The position numbers were made by a program, and so were the translations under genes. 64,000 bases of DNA from positions 1-64,000 of the forward strand of contig NZ_JAMBPR010000047.1 of the NCBI RefSeq assembly GCF_024206475.1. Direction: 5' to 3'. The notes beneath the pieces were generated by a model that was not told the DNA's origin, did no database searches, and worked only from the letters and a program-made list of their open reading frames with translations. Below are positions 1 through 8,324 of this stretch, piece by piece. Source of the DNA: Paraburkholderia sp. CNPSo 3274 (lineage in GTDB: Bacteria > Pseudomonadota > Gammaproteobacteria > Burkholderiales > Burkholderiaceae). Every line of letters starts with the position of its first letter. Position 1 is the first letter of the stretch.

Positions 1-198
1 CGGGCGCAAACCCCGATCCCGCTCTTCCTTGCGCACCCAGCTACGCAGCGTCTCGCCCGAGCAGCCCAGCTTCGCTGCGATCGAGGCGATCACTTTCCAT
101 TGCGATTCGTGGTCGCCCTGATGTTCCAGTACCATTCGCACAGCCCGCTCACGAACTTCCGGCGAGTACCTTGGGGACTTCTTCTTGGTGTTTTCCAT
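1..198 (-). CDS. IS3-family transposase OrfA, N-terminal part
   Basis: The 66 visible codons start at an ATG at 196-198 and run off the window. The peptide begins MENTKKKSPRYSPEVRERAV and contains the helix-turn-helix stretch IAAKLGCSGETLRSWVRK, typical of the small OrfA protein that binds the IS ends and is fused to OrfB by -1 frameshifting in this family. It is transcribed away from polB. Completeness cannot be judged because the C-terminus and orfB are outside the window. Confidence 0.85.
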   Translation of the reverse strand, partial: MENTKKKSPRYSPEVRERAVRMVLEHQGDHESQWKVIASIAAKLGCSGETLRSWVRKEERDRGLRP

Positions 199-248
199 AG
201 CTCCATTTTCTCAAGAAGTGGAGCCTCCGGAAATCCCGGGGCGGTTCA
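1..248 (-). mobile_element. IS3-family insertion sequence, one end only
   Basis: The element runs off the left edge of the window. Its inner boundary is marked by a terminal repeat that, read on the minus strand, begins TGAACCGCCCCGGG at 248, the TGA...C start usual for IS3-family ends. About 50 bp inside this end the orfA start codon appears. From 249 onward the sequence is DNA polymerase II coding sequence, so the insertion interrupted polB. The far end and the target duplication lie outside the window. Family assignment rests on orfA. Confidence 0.85.
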
Positions 249-2530
249 GACCGCGCCAGTTGCGCCTGCGTCCCCAACCTTCTGTCGCATTCGTGCCGGC
301 CGCCCAGGAAGCCGCGGCCCGTGCCGCGCTAAAGGGCGACGCACGCACCGAGCTACGCCCGCTCAATCTGTGCGACTTCCAGCGCCGGCCGGTGCTTGGG
401 CTCTATTCGCCGCTATATCGCGCGTTGGCCGGGCACGCAAAGCGCCTCGCCAAAGCGGGCGTCGACGTCTACGAAGCCGATATCCAGCCGCCGGACCGCT
501 ACATGATGGAGCGCTTCATCACGGCGCCTGTGCTGTTTCGCGGCGATGCAGGTAACCTGGACGAAAGCGGCGTACTGCTCGACGGCGAGATGAAACCCGC
601 CAACGGCTATCGCCCGCGCCTGAGACTGGTGTCGCTCGACATCGAAACGAGCGCACAGGGCGAGCTTTATTCGATTGCGCTCGAAGGCTGCGGACAACGC
701 CAGGTCTACATGCTTGGCCCCGCAAACGGTGACGCGAGCGAGATCGACTTCGACTTCGAATACTGCGAAAGCCGCGCGCAGATGCTCCATCGCCTCAACG
801 CATGGATGGCGAAGCACGATCCCGACGCGATCATCGGCTGGAATCTCGTGCAGTTCGATTTGCGCGTGTTGCACGCGCACGCCCAGCAAACCGGCGTGCC
901 CCTGCGTCTTGGGCGCGGCGGCGAGGTCATGGAATGGCGCGAGCACGGCATGCGGGAGAATCATTTCTTCGCGGGCGCCGCGGGCCGCCTCATCATCGAC
1001 GGCATCGAGGCGCTACGCTCGGCCACCTGGAGCTTTCCGTCGTTCAGCCTCGAATACGTCGCGCAGGCGCTGCTCGGCGAGGGTAAGTCGATCGACAATC
1101 CGTATCAGCGCATGGACGAGATCCAGCGCCGCTTCGACGAAGACAAACCCGCGCTGGCCAGCTACAACCTCAAGGATTGCGAACTGGTTACGCGCGTCTT
1201 CGAGAAAACCGAACTGATGGCCTTTCTGCTCGAACGCGCATCCGTAACGGGGCTGCCCGTGGATCGCAGCGGCGGCTCGGTAGCCGCGTTCACCCATCTG
1301 TATCTGCCGAAAATGCATCGGCTCGGCTACGTCGCGCCGAATCTCGGCGACGTGGTGGGCGAAAACAGCCCCGGCGGCTTCGTCATGGACTCGCGCCCCG
1401 GCATCTACGATTCGGTGCTCGTGCTCGATTACAAGAGCCTCTACCCCTCGATCATCCGCACCTTCCTGATCGATCCGGTCGGGCTCATCGAAGGTCTGAG
1501 CGACCCCGGCGACGAAGCGTCCGTGCCCGGCTTTCTCGGCGCGCGCTTTTCCCGCGAGAAGCACTGCCTGCCGGAAATCGTGCGCCAGGTGTGGGAGGGC
1601 CGCGAAAATGCGAAGCGGCAGCACAACGCCCCGCTTTCGCAGGCGCTCAAGATCATCATGAACGCGTTTTACGGCGTGCTCGGATCAACAGGCTGCCGCT
1701 TCTTCGACCCGCGCCTCGCCTCTTCGATCACGATGCGCGGGCACGAGATCATGCGCAGAACACGTCAGCTCATCGAGGCGCAAGGCTACGACGTGATCTA
1801 CGGCGACACCGACTCGACCTTCGTCTGGCTCAAGCACGCGCACAGCGAAGCCGACGCCACGCGCACCGGCAAGCAACTCGTCGAGCACGTCAATGCCTGG
1901 TGGAACACTGAACTGCAAGAACGCTTCGGTCTCCAAAGCGCTCTGGAATTGCAGTTCGAACGCCATTACTCGCGCTTTCTCATGCCCACGGTACGCGGCG
2001 CGGAAGAAGGCAGTAAAAAGCGCTACGCCGGCCTCACGCTTGCGAAGAACGGCGGCGAAGAAGTCGTGTTCAAGGGCCTCGAAACCGTGCGCACCGACTG
2101 GACGCCGCTCGCACAGGAATTCCAGCGCGAACTGTACCGGCGCATTTTCCAGCGCGAGCCCTACGTGGAGTACATCCGCGACTATGTGCGGCGCACGCTC
2201 AATGGCGAACTGGACGACCAGCTCGTCTACCGCAAGCGCTTGCGACGGCCGCTCGCCGAGTACCAGCGCAACGTGCCGCCGCACGTGCGGGCGGCGCGTG
2301 TCGCGGACGAGTTCAATCGCGCGAAAGGCCGTCCGCTCCAGTATCAGAATGGCGGCTGGATCAGCTACGTGATGACGACGGCCGGACCCGAGCCGCTCGA
2401 AACGCTGAGTTCGCCGCTCGATTACGCGTTCTATGTGAGCCGCCAGCTACAGCCGGTTGCGGACGCGATTCTGCCTTTCCTGCGCGACGATTTCGATACG
2501 TTGATGTCGGGGCAGCAGAGTCTGTTTTAA
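185..2530 (+). CDS. polB: DNA polymerase II, N-terminus replaced by IS sequence
   Basis: Family B repair polymerase used in restart and translesion synthesis. Visible motifs are the 3'-5' exonuclease DIET near residue 152, polymerase motif A DYKSLYPSII near 415, motif B KIIMNAFYGVLG, and motif C YGDTDS near 539. The C-terminus ends GQQSLF, the usual beta-clamp-binding tail. True polB sequence begins only at base 249; compared with E. coli PolB about 30 N-terminal residues are missing. The open frame continues into the IS to a TTG at 185 preceded by GGGGA 7 nt upstream, so a chimeric protein carrying 21 IS-encoded residues could be made. Whether this allele is expressed or functional is unknown; it may be a pseudogene. 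Confidence 0.85.
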   Translation: MVFSIAPFSQEVEPPEIPGRFRPRQLRLRPQPSVAFVPAAQEAAARAALKGDARTELRPLNLCDFQRRPVLGLYSPLYRALAGHAKRLAKAGVDVYEADIQPPDRYMMERFITAPVLFRGDAGNLDESGVLLDGEMKPANGYRPRLRLVSLDIETSAQGELYSIALEGCGQRQVYMLGPANGDASEIDFDFEYCESRAQMLHRLNAWMAKHDPDAIIGWNLVQFDLRVLHAHAQQTGVPLRLGRGGEVMEWREHGMRENHFFAGAAGRLIIDGIEALRSATWSFPSFSLEYVAQALLGEGKSIDNPYQRMDEIQRRFDEDKPALASYNLKDCELVTRVFEKTELMAFLLERASVTGLPVDRSGGSVAAFTHLYLPKMHRLGYVAPNLGDVVGENSPGGFVMDSRPGIYDSVLVLDYKSLYPSIIRTFLIDPVGLIEGLSDPGDEASVPGFLGARFSREKHCLPEIVRQVWEGRENAKRQHNAPLSQALKIIMNAFYGVLGSTGCRFFDPRLASSITMRGHEIMRRTRQLIEAQGYDVIYGDTDSTFVWLKHAHSEADATRTGKQLVEHVNAWWNTELQERFGLQSALELQFERHYSRFLMPTVRGAEEGSKKRYAGLTLAKNGGEEVVFKGLETVRTDWTPLAQEFQRELYRRIFQREPYVEYIRDYVRRTLNGELDDQLVYRKRLRRPLAEYQRNVPPHVRAARVADEFNRAKGRPLQYQNGGWISYVMTTAGPEPLETLSSPLDYAFYVSRQLQPVADAILPFLRDDFDTLMSGQQSLF

Positions 2531-2551
2531 CCATGCGCCCTCTCGCACGCC

Positions 2552-3955
2552 CTAGCGCGCGCGCTCGATAAACCGCCACAGCGCATCGTCGGTCGAATAC
2601 GGCGCGTTGAAGCGAAACCACGCGCTCGGTTCGTCGTCCGGCCTGAAATAGGAGCCAGGCGCGAGCCAGATGCCATCGCGCAGCGCCGCCGTGGCGATCG
2701 CGCCGGCCCGCTCGGGTTCGATAGCAAGGCGCGCCCACACGAACAGCCCCGCGCGCGGCCGGTGGAATATCTCGAGCCCCAGCGCGTCGAGCCGCTCCTC
2801 CACGCAGGCATGCGCGGCCTTCAGCCGTTCGTTCACGAGTTCGACGTGGCGCGCGTGGCGCCCTTCGAGCAAGACCTTGTCCACCATGCGCTCGATGGTC
2901 GCCGACGAGGTGAGCCCCACCGCCATCTTCGCGCGCGCCAGTTCGCGCAGCACATCGCGCTCGGCGACCACATAGCCGCAACGCAGCGAAGGCGTGACCG
3001 TCTTCGAAAAGCCGCTGACGTACAGCACGCGCTGCAAGCCTTCCATCGCCGCGAGCAGCGGCGCGCCAGGCGGCGCAAGCTCGCGGCTCACATCGTCCTC
3101 GACGACCCACATGCGCTGGCGCTCGGCGATCTGCAGCAAGCGGAAGGCGTTGGACATCGCATACGTCGCGCCGGTGGGATTCTGCAGCGTCGTGTTCACG
3201 AAGATCGCCTTCGGCTGGTGCGCCGTCACCTGGCGCTCGAGCGCCTCGATGTCGAGCCCGGCCGGCGTGCGCGGCACGCCGTGCACCGTGAGCCCCGCGA
3301 GCTTGAGGATCTGCAGCAGATTGCAGTAGCCGGGGTCTTCCACGAGCACCGTGTCGCCGGGCCGCAACAGCGTACGCACGATGAGATCGAGCCCCTGCGT
3401 CGCGCCCTGCGTGAGCAGGACGTTCGACACCTCGACAGGCAGCCCCTGCCGGTCCAGTTGCGCCGCGATGCGCTCGCGCAGCGGCGCGTAACCGTACGGG
3501 TGCCCGTAGTCGCCAAGACGCACCGCCGGTACCCGGCTCATGGCGCGCAACGCGTGCTGCAGGCCGCTTTCGTTGATCCACTCGCCCGGCACCCAGCCAC
3601 AGCCCGCCTTGATCGGCACCGAATGATCGGCGAACACGTCGGAGAGCAGCCAGGTCGCCGTTAGTGTGGGCGGCTGCCAGCCCGTCGCGCTCGCCCGCGC
3701 CGACTCGTTGCGGAGCGCCACGCGGTAGCCCGAGCCACGCCGCGCAACGACGAAGCCCATCGAAACGAGACGGTTGTACGCCTCGGTCACTGTATAGGTG
3801 GATAGCTCGTGGGTTTGCGCGAGCTGCCGCACCGAGGGCAGCAGCGCGCCGGCGCGCAGCGATTGCGCTTCGATCGCGCGCGTAAAGCCCTGCACGAGCT
3901 GCTCGACGAGCGTCGTCGTGACGCCGCGGCCGCGCTCCAGTTCGAGTTCGATCAT
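2552..3955 (-). CDS. MocR/PdxR-type GntR regulator with aminotransferase domain
   Basis: A 467-residue transcription factor. An N-terminal GntR winged helix (about residues 10-75, LLPSVRQLAQTHELSTYTV) is followed by a fold-type I aminotransferase domain with EDPGY and the PLP-lysine region SGFSKTVTPSLRCGY. Such proteins use PLP or an amino-acid aldimine as effector and normally act on the divergent gene, here the aminotransferase at 4126. The start at 3955 (MIELELERGRG) was chosen because it opens the conserved domain; an in-frame ATG upstream would read through the promoter region. Confidence 0.88.
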   Translation of the reverse strand: MIELELERGRGVTTTLVEQLVQGFTRAIEAQSLRAGALLPSVRQLAQTHELSTYTVTEAYNRLVSMGFVVARRGSGYRVALRNESARASATGWQPPTLTATWLLSDVFADHSVPIKAGCGWVPGEWINESGLQHALRAMSRVPAVRLGDYGHPYGYAPLRERIAAQLDRQGLPVEVSNVLLTQGATQGLDLIVRTLLRPGDTVLVEDPGYCNLLQILKLAGLTVHGVPRTPAGLDIEALERQVTAHQPKAIFVNTTLQNPTGATYAMSNAFRLLQIAERQRMWVVEDDVSRELAPPGAPLLAAMEGLQRVLYVSGFSKTVTPSLRCGYVVAERDVLRELARAKMAVGLTSSATIERMVDKVLLEGRHARHVELVNERLKAAHACVEERLDALGLEIFHRPRAGLFVWARLAIEPERAGAIATAALRDGIWLAPGSYFRPDDEPSAWFRFNAPYSTDDALWRFIERAR

Positions 3956-4053
3956 CGGGAAAGCAAGCGTATAGTGCGAGGGAAAACCCGTACGATTCGG
4001 GGCACCGACCAATACAGTTGGCGAGAATTGTCCAGCACGGTTTGCAGAGCAGT

Positions 4054-4068
4054 ATAGAGACTGTCTAT
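4054..4068. promoter_or_regulatory. Imperfect palindrome between divergent mocR-like gene and aminotransferase
   Basis: ATAGAGACTGTCTAT is a 15-bp imperfect dyad, 57 bp before the aminotransferase start and within the 170-bp divergent promoter region. A related sequence, AATACAGTTGG, lies about 40 bp upstream. MocR regulators often bind repeats in this position. Assignment to the neighbouring regulator is inference. Confidence 0.35.
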
Positions 4069-4125
4069 GCCGTCGTTCAAGCCTCGGCGCTACAGTTGAG
4101 CCAACCCACCTGAGGAGAAGCACGC

Positions 4126-5454
4126 ATGACTTCGCGCCCCGTCATCGACGATCTCTCGTCGTTCTGGATGCCCTTCACCGCCAACCGCCAGTTCAAGGCC
4201 GCACCGCGCCTGCTCGAATCGGCCAAGGGCATGTACTACCGCACGACCGATGGCCGCGAAGTGCTGGACGGCAGCGCGGGCCTCTGGTGCGTGAACGCAG
4301 GCCATGCGCGCGAGGAAATCGTCGCGGCCATCGCGCAGCAAGCCGCGACGCTCGACTTCGCCCCCACGTTCCAGATGGGCCACCCGCTCGCGTTCGAAGC
4401 GGCCCAGAAGATCGCGGAAATCATGCCGGCCGGGCTCGACCGTGTGTTCTTCACGAACTCCGGCTCGGAGTCGGTCGACACCGCGCTGAAGATCGCGCTC
4501 GCCTACCATCGCGCGCGCGGCGAAGGCCAGCGCACCAAGCTGATCGGTCGCGAGCGCGGCTATCACGGCGTGGGCTTCGGCGGCATCTCGGTGGGCGGCA
4601 TCGCGCCGAATCGCAAGGCGTTTTCGGGCCAGCTGCTGCCCGCCGTCGATCATCTGCCGCACACGCATGATCTCGAGCACAACGCGTTCTCGAAGGGCCA
4701 GCCGGCCTGGGGCGCCCATCTCGCTGAAGACCTCGAGCGCATCGTCGCGCTGCACGACGCCTCGACCATCGCCGCCGTGATCGTCGAACCCGTGGCGGGC
4801 TCGACCGGCGTGCTGATTCCGCCGCAAGGCTATCTGCAGCGTCTGCGCGAGATTTGCACGAAGCACGGCATCCTGCTGATTTTCGACGAGGTCATCACGG
4901 GCTTCGGGCGCCTCGGCAAGGCCACGGCCAGCGAGTATTTCGGCGTGACGCCCGACATCATCACCATGGCCAAGGCAATCAACAACGCCGCCGTGCCGAT
5001 GGGCGGCGTGGCCGCAAGCCGCACGGTTCACGACACGATCGTGAACAGCGGCGCGCAGGGCGCAATCGAACTGTTCCACGGCTACACCTATTCGGCGCAC
5101 CCGCTCGCTGCCGCCGCCGCAATCGCGACGCAGGACCTGTATCGGCGCGATGGCCTGTTCGAGCGCGCCGACGCGCTCGCGCCGAAGTTCGAGGCCGCCG
5201 CGCATGCGCTGCGCGGCGAGAAGCATGTGAAGGACGTGCGCAATCTCGGCCTCGTCGCCGGCGTTGAACTCGACTCGCGCGACGGCGCGCCGGGCGCGCG
5301 CGCTTACGAGGTTTTCGTGAAGTGCTTCGAGGCGGGCGTGCTGATCCGCTTCACGGGCGACATCCTCGCGTTCTCGCCGCCGCTCATCGTGACCGAAGAG
5401 GAAATCGCACGCCTGTTCGGCACGGTACGCGACGTGCTCGCCACCGTGCAGTAA
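4126..5454 (+). CDS. Omega-amino acid (beta-alanine)--pyruvate aminotransferase
   Basis: Class III PLP aminotransferase of 442 residues. The N-terminal SSFWMPFTANRQF, the glycine-rich TNSGSESVDTALK (phosphate binding), LIFDEVITGFGR (Asp contacting the pyridine nitrogen) and ITMAKAINNAAVPMGG (PLP lysine, about residue 283) match omega-amino acid:pyruvate transaminases. It would transfer the amino group of beta-alanine or a similar amine to pyruvate. No methylmalonate-semialdehyde dehydrogenase gene adjoins it. AGGAG lies just before the ATG. Exact substrate is uncertain. Confidence 0.88.
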   Translation: MTSRPVIDDLSSFWMPFTANRQFKAAPRLLESAKGMYYRTTDGREVLDGSAGLWCVNAGHAREEIVAAIAQQAATLDFAPTFQMGHPLAFEAAQKIAEIMPAGLDRVFFTNSGSESVDTALKIALAYHRARGEGQRTKLIGRERGYHGVGFGGISVGGIAPNRKAFSGQLLPAVDHLPHTHDLEHNAFSKGQPAWGAHLAEDLERIVALHDASTIAAVIVEPVAGSTGVLIPPQGYLQRLREICTKHGILLIFDEVITGFGRLGKATASEYFGVTPDIITMAKAINNAAVPMGGVAASRTVHDTIVNSGAQGAIELFHGYTYSAHPLAAAAAIATQDLYRRDGLFERADALAPKFEAAAHALRGEKHVKDVRNLGLVAGVELDSRDGAPGARAYEVFVKCFEAGVLIRFTGDILAFSPPLIVTEEEIARLFGTVRDVLATVQ

Positions 5455-5511
5455 GGCGCGAGGCGCGAGCGAACCTTTACTCGCGCCTGCTTTCATTTGG
5501 TAATACGCCGC

Positions 5512-5548
5512 AAGGGCGGCCCGGGTTCGGGCCGCCCTTTTCTTTTTT
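5512..5548 (+). terminator. Rho-independent terminator after aminotransferase gene
   Basis: A perfect 11-bp stem (AAGGGCGGCCC / GGGCCGCCCTT) with a 6-nt loop is followed directly by TTCTTTTTT. Position 60 bp after the stop codon fits termination of the aminotransferase transcript. Confidence 0.9.
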
Positions 5549-5719
5549 CGGCCGTTGGACTCACTCAATACTCAAGCAGCAGGATTGCGCAGCCGTACGC
5601 GCGAGGACCAGGTTCAAGCACGGAGCGCGCCATCGGCGTATCGTTGCCCTATCCGCCATTGCAAACGCGATTGCGGCGAGCGCGCATCGACCGACGTGCG
5701 CTGGCCAGGAGGGAATCTC

Positions 5720-5968
5720 ATGAAGATGCCAGTCCGCATCGGCACGCATATCGAGGGCATCCACTGGATCGCCGAGTATGTGGAATCGACTCATCAAATC
5801 CGTGTGTTCCGTGACGGCCGCGTGGTCGACACGATCCCCGCGCCCGCGGCCATGTTCGGCGAAGAGCGCGACGCGGGTTCGGCCAGCGACGCGGCGAGCC
5901 GCGCCGAGGAGGCCGCGCTGCTCGCCTGCCTGCGCCGCTACGTAGCCGACGTGCAGCCCGAAGAATAG
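5720..5968 (+). CDS. Small hypothetical protein, 82 aa
   Basis: Starts MKMPVRIGTHIEGIHW after a good ribosome site (AGGAGG, 7 nt upstream), which is why the longer upstream frame was not used. The N-terminal half is beta-like (VRIGTHIEGIHWIAEYV...VFRDGRVVDTIP); the C-terminal half is acidic and helical. No signal peptide, membrane segment or known motif. It lies 44 nt before the reductase gene and may be co-transcribed with it. Function unknown. Confidence 0.65.
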   Translation: MKMPVRIGTHIEGIHWIAEYVESTHQIRVFRDGRVVDTIPAPAAMFGEERDAGSASDAASRAEEAALLACLRRYVADVQPEE

Positions 5969-6012
5969 GACTCTTGATCATTATCCCTGCCTCTTGCAAG
6001 GAGAGCTCGCCG

Positions 6013-7080
6013 ATGAACGAGCGCAACGATCACTTCCCGCCCCAGCTTATCGAAACCGATGCGCTCATCATCGGTACGGGGCCGGTGGGTCTCTTCCAGG
6101 TGTTCGAACTCGGCCTGATGGAAATCCACGCACACGTGGTCGATTCGCTGCCGGTGGTGGGCGGCCAGTGTGCCGAGCTTTACCCCGACAAGCCGATCTA
6201 CGACATTCCGGCGGTGCTGATGTGCACCGGGCAACAGCTAGTCGATGCGCTGATGCAGCAAATCGAGCCTTTTGGCGCGACGTTCCATCTCGGCCAGGAA
6301 GTGCAAATCGTCGAGCCGCGCGCCGACGGCCGCTTTTTCGTGCAGACGAGCAAGGGTACGCAGTTTCTGACGAAGACGGTGTTCATCGCGGCGGGCGTGG
6401 GCTCGTTTCAGCCGCGCACGCTCAAGCTGAGCGGCATCGAGCGTTACCGCGACACGCAGTTGTTCTATCGCGTGCGTGATCTCGAGCGCTTTCGCGACAA
6501 GGGCGTCGTGGTGTGCGGCGGCGGGGATTCGGCGCTCGATTGGGCGCTGCAGCTCGTGGACGTCGCGCAGAGTGTGATTCTGCTGCATCGGCGTGAGGGC
6601 TATCGCGCGGCGCCGGCAACGGTCGCGAAGATGCACGCGCTATGCGAGGAGTGGCGCATGCAGTCCATCGTCGGCCAACTGACCGGCTTCGACGACGAAG
6701 GCGGCAAGCTCACGCGCATCAAGGTAACCGGCGGCGACGGCGTCACGCGCTCGCTGGATCTCGATTACCTGCTGGTGTTCTACGGCTTGTCGCCACAACT
6801 CGGGCCGATCGCGCAATGGGGTCTTGAAATCGAACGCAAGCAGTTGCCGGTGGATACGGCGCGCTTCGAAACGAGCGTGCCGGGCATCTTTGCCGTCGGC
6901 GATATCAATACTTACCCGGGCAAGAAGAAGCTGATTCTCTCCGGCTTTCACGAAGCCGCGCTCGCTGCGTTCGCCGCGGCGCATCATGTGTTTCCTGAAA
7001 AGAAAATTCATCTGCAGTACACGACGACCAGCACGCGCCTGCACAAAGTGCTCGGCGTGGAGTCGCCGATGTTCGACTGA
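6013..7080 (+). CDS. Ferredoxin/flavodoxin--NADP reductase, thioredoxin-reductase-like type
   Basis: A 355-residue flavoprotein. The FAD dinucleotide-binding motif GTGPVGLF is near residue 20, GGQCAELYPDKPIYDIP follows, the second nucleotide motif VVCGGGDSALDWA binds NADPH, and GIFAVGDINTYPGKKK is the C-terminal FAD-contact region. There is no CxxC redox pair between the domains, which separates it from thioredoxin reductase and places it with TrxR-like ferredoxin-NADP reductases. The ATG at 6013 has AAGGAGA 7-8 nt upstream; a TTG at 5974 extends the frame but lacks support. Confidence 0.85.
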   Translation: MNERNDHFPPQLIETDALIIGTGPVGLFQVFELGLMEIHAHVVDSLPVVGGQCAELYPDKPIYDIPAVLMCTGQQLVDALMQQIEPFGATFHLGQEVQIVEPRADGRFFVQTSKGTQFLTKTVFIAAGVGSFQPRTLKLSGIERYRDTQLFYRVRDLERFRDKGVVVCGGGDSALDWALQLVDVAQSVILLHRREGYRAAPATVAKMHALCEEWRMQSIVGQLTGFDDEGGKLTRIKVTGGDGVTRSLDLDYLLVFYGLSPQLGPIAQWGLEIERKQLPVDTARFETSVPGIFAVGDINTYPGKKKLILSGFHEAALAAFAAAHHVFPEKKIHLQYTTTSTRLHKVLGVESPMFD

Positions 7081-7102
7081 ACGCGGGGCGAGTGCCCCGC
7101 GT
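7081..7102. terminator. Hairpin between convergent reductase and pcaC genes
   Basis: ACGCGGGG / CCCCGCGT forms an 8-bp perfect stem with a 6-nt loop directly after the reductase stop codon. The following GTTGTC is only weakly T-rich. It could serve both convergent transcripts. Confidence 0.55.
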
Positions 7103-7117
7103 GTTGTCACCGCACGA

Positions 7118-7507
7118 TCAGGCCTGCTCGGCGTCCTGCTCGCGGAAGATGCGGTCGGCGAGATGGAACGCCGAGTTCGCCGCCGGCACGCCGCAGTAAA
7201 TCGCGGTCTGCAGCAACACTTCCTTGATCTCGTCGCGCGTCACGCCGTTGTTGCGCGCGGCACGCAGATGCAGCGCAAGTTCTTCGCTGCGGTTGAGCGC
7301 GACCATCATCGCGATCGTCAGCAGGCTGCGCGTGTGGCGCGGCAAGCCATCACGCGTCCAGATCTCGCCCCACGCGTAGCGCGAAATGAAGTTCTGGAAA
7401 TCTTCGGTCACTTCGGTGCGGTTGGCGAGCGAGCGTTCGACGTGCGCGTCGCCCAGTACCGCGCGGCGCACCTTCATGCCCGCTTCGTAGCGGTCTTCGT
7501 CGTTCAT
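7118..7507 (-). CDS. pcaC: 4-carboxymuconolactone decarboxylase
   Basis: 129 residues of the carboxymuconolactone decarboxylase/AhpD-like fold, the step that makes 3-oxoadipate enol-lactone in protocatechuate degradation. Family landmarks are WTRDGLPRHTRSLLTIAMM, ELALHLRAARNNGVTRDEIKE and AIYCGVPAANSAFH. The ATG at 7507 overlaps the pcaD stop codon (TGATG), implying translational coupling; a GTG one codon upstream is the alternative. Last gene of the pca operon. Confidence 0.93.
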   Translation of the reverse strand: MNDEDRYEAGMKVRRAVLGDAHVERSLANRTEVTEDFQNFISRYAWGEIWTRDGLPRHTRSLLTIAMMVALNRSEELALHLRAARNNGVTRDEIKEVLLQTAIYCGVPAANSAFHLADRIFREQDAEQA

Positions 7508-8295
7508 CACGCCCCCAGCAGGAAATCGACCACGATCTTGTTGTACTCGTCCGCCTGCTCGACGTTCGAGATGTGCGCGGCGTTCAACTCGACATAGCGT
7601 GCGCCCGGCACCGATTCGGCCAATTCGCGTCCTTGGGCGGGTGTCGCGGCCAGATCGTGCGTGCCCGAGATCACGAGCGTACGTGCCTTGATCGACGGCG
7701 CCTCACCGCGCAGGTCGGCAGCGTTGATCGCTTCGCAGTTCGAAGCATAGCCGTCCTTGTCGGTATGCACGAACACGTCGCGCACTTGCGACATCACAAG
7801 CGCATTGTTCGCGATGAATTCGGGCGTGTACCAGCGCGGCAGCACCGCGTCGGCGAGTGCGAGCATGCCTTCGCTGCGAGCCTTCACCGCACGCGGGACC
7901 CACACCTCCGGCGAGCCGATCTTCGCGGCCGTATTGCACAGCACGAGGCGATCGATGCGGTTGGCGTAACGCGCGCCGAGGCCGACGCCGGTCAGGCCGC
8001 CCATCGAAACACCCACGAAATGCGCGCGTTCGATGCCAAGCTGGTCCATCAGGCCGATTACGTCGCCAGTCAGTTGCTCGATGGTGTACGGGCCCAGCGG
8101 CGCCGCCGAGTGGCCGTGGCCGCGCGTGTCGTAGCGCAGAACGCGGAAATGCTTCGTGAACTCGACGATCTGCGGCGTCCACATCGACACGTCGCTACCG
8201 AGCGAATTCGACAGAACCACCCATGGCGCCGAGTGGTTCTCCGCACCGTCGATGCGGTAGAACAAATGCGTGTCGTTGACGGCTGCGTAAGGCAT
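7507..8295 (-). CDS. pcaD: 3-oxoadipate enol-lactonase
   Basis: 262-residue alpha/beta hydrolase that opens 3-oxoadipate enol-lactone to 3-oxoadipate. The nucleophile elbow GVSMGGLTG, the acid in VISGTHD and the catalytic His in NAAHISNVEQ are all present. The start MPYAAVND follows GAGGAG; upstream in-frame codons lack a site. It lies 29 nt after pcaB and overlaps pcaC. Confidence 0.93.
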   Translation of the reverse strand: MPYAAVNDTHLFYRIDGAENHSAPWVVLSNSLGSDVSMWTPQIVEFTKHFRVLRYDTRGHGHSAAPLGPYTIEQLTGDVIGLMDQLGIERAHFVGVSMGGLTGVGLGARYANRIDRLVLCNTAAKIGSPEVWVPRAVKARSEGMLALADAVLPRWYTPEFIANNALVMSQVRDVFVHTDKDGYASNCEAINAADLRGEAPSIKARTLVISGTHDLAATPAQGRELAESVPGARYVELNAAHISNVEQADEYNKIVVDFLLGA

Positions 8296-8324
8296 GCGTG
8301 TTACTCCTCGTGTGTCTTCTATGA

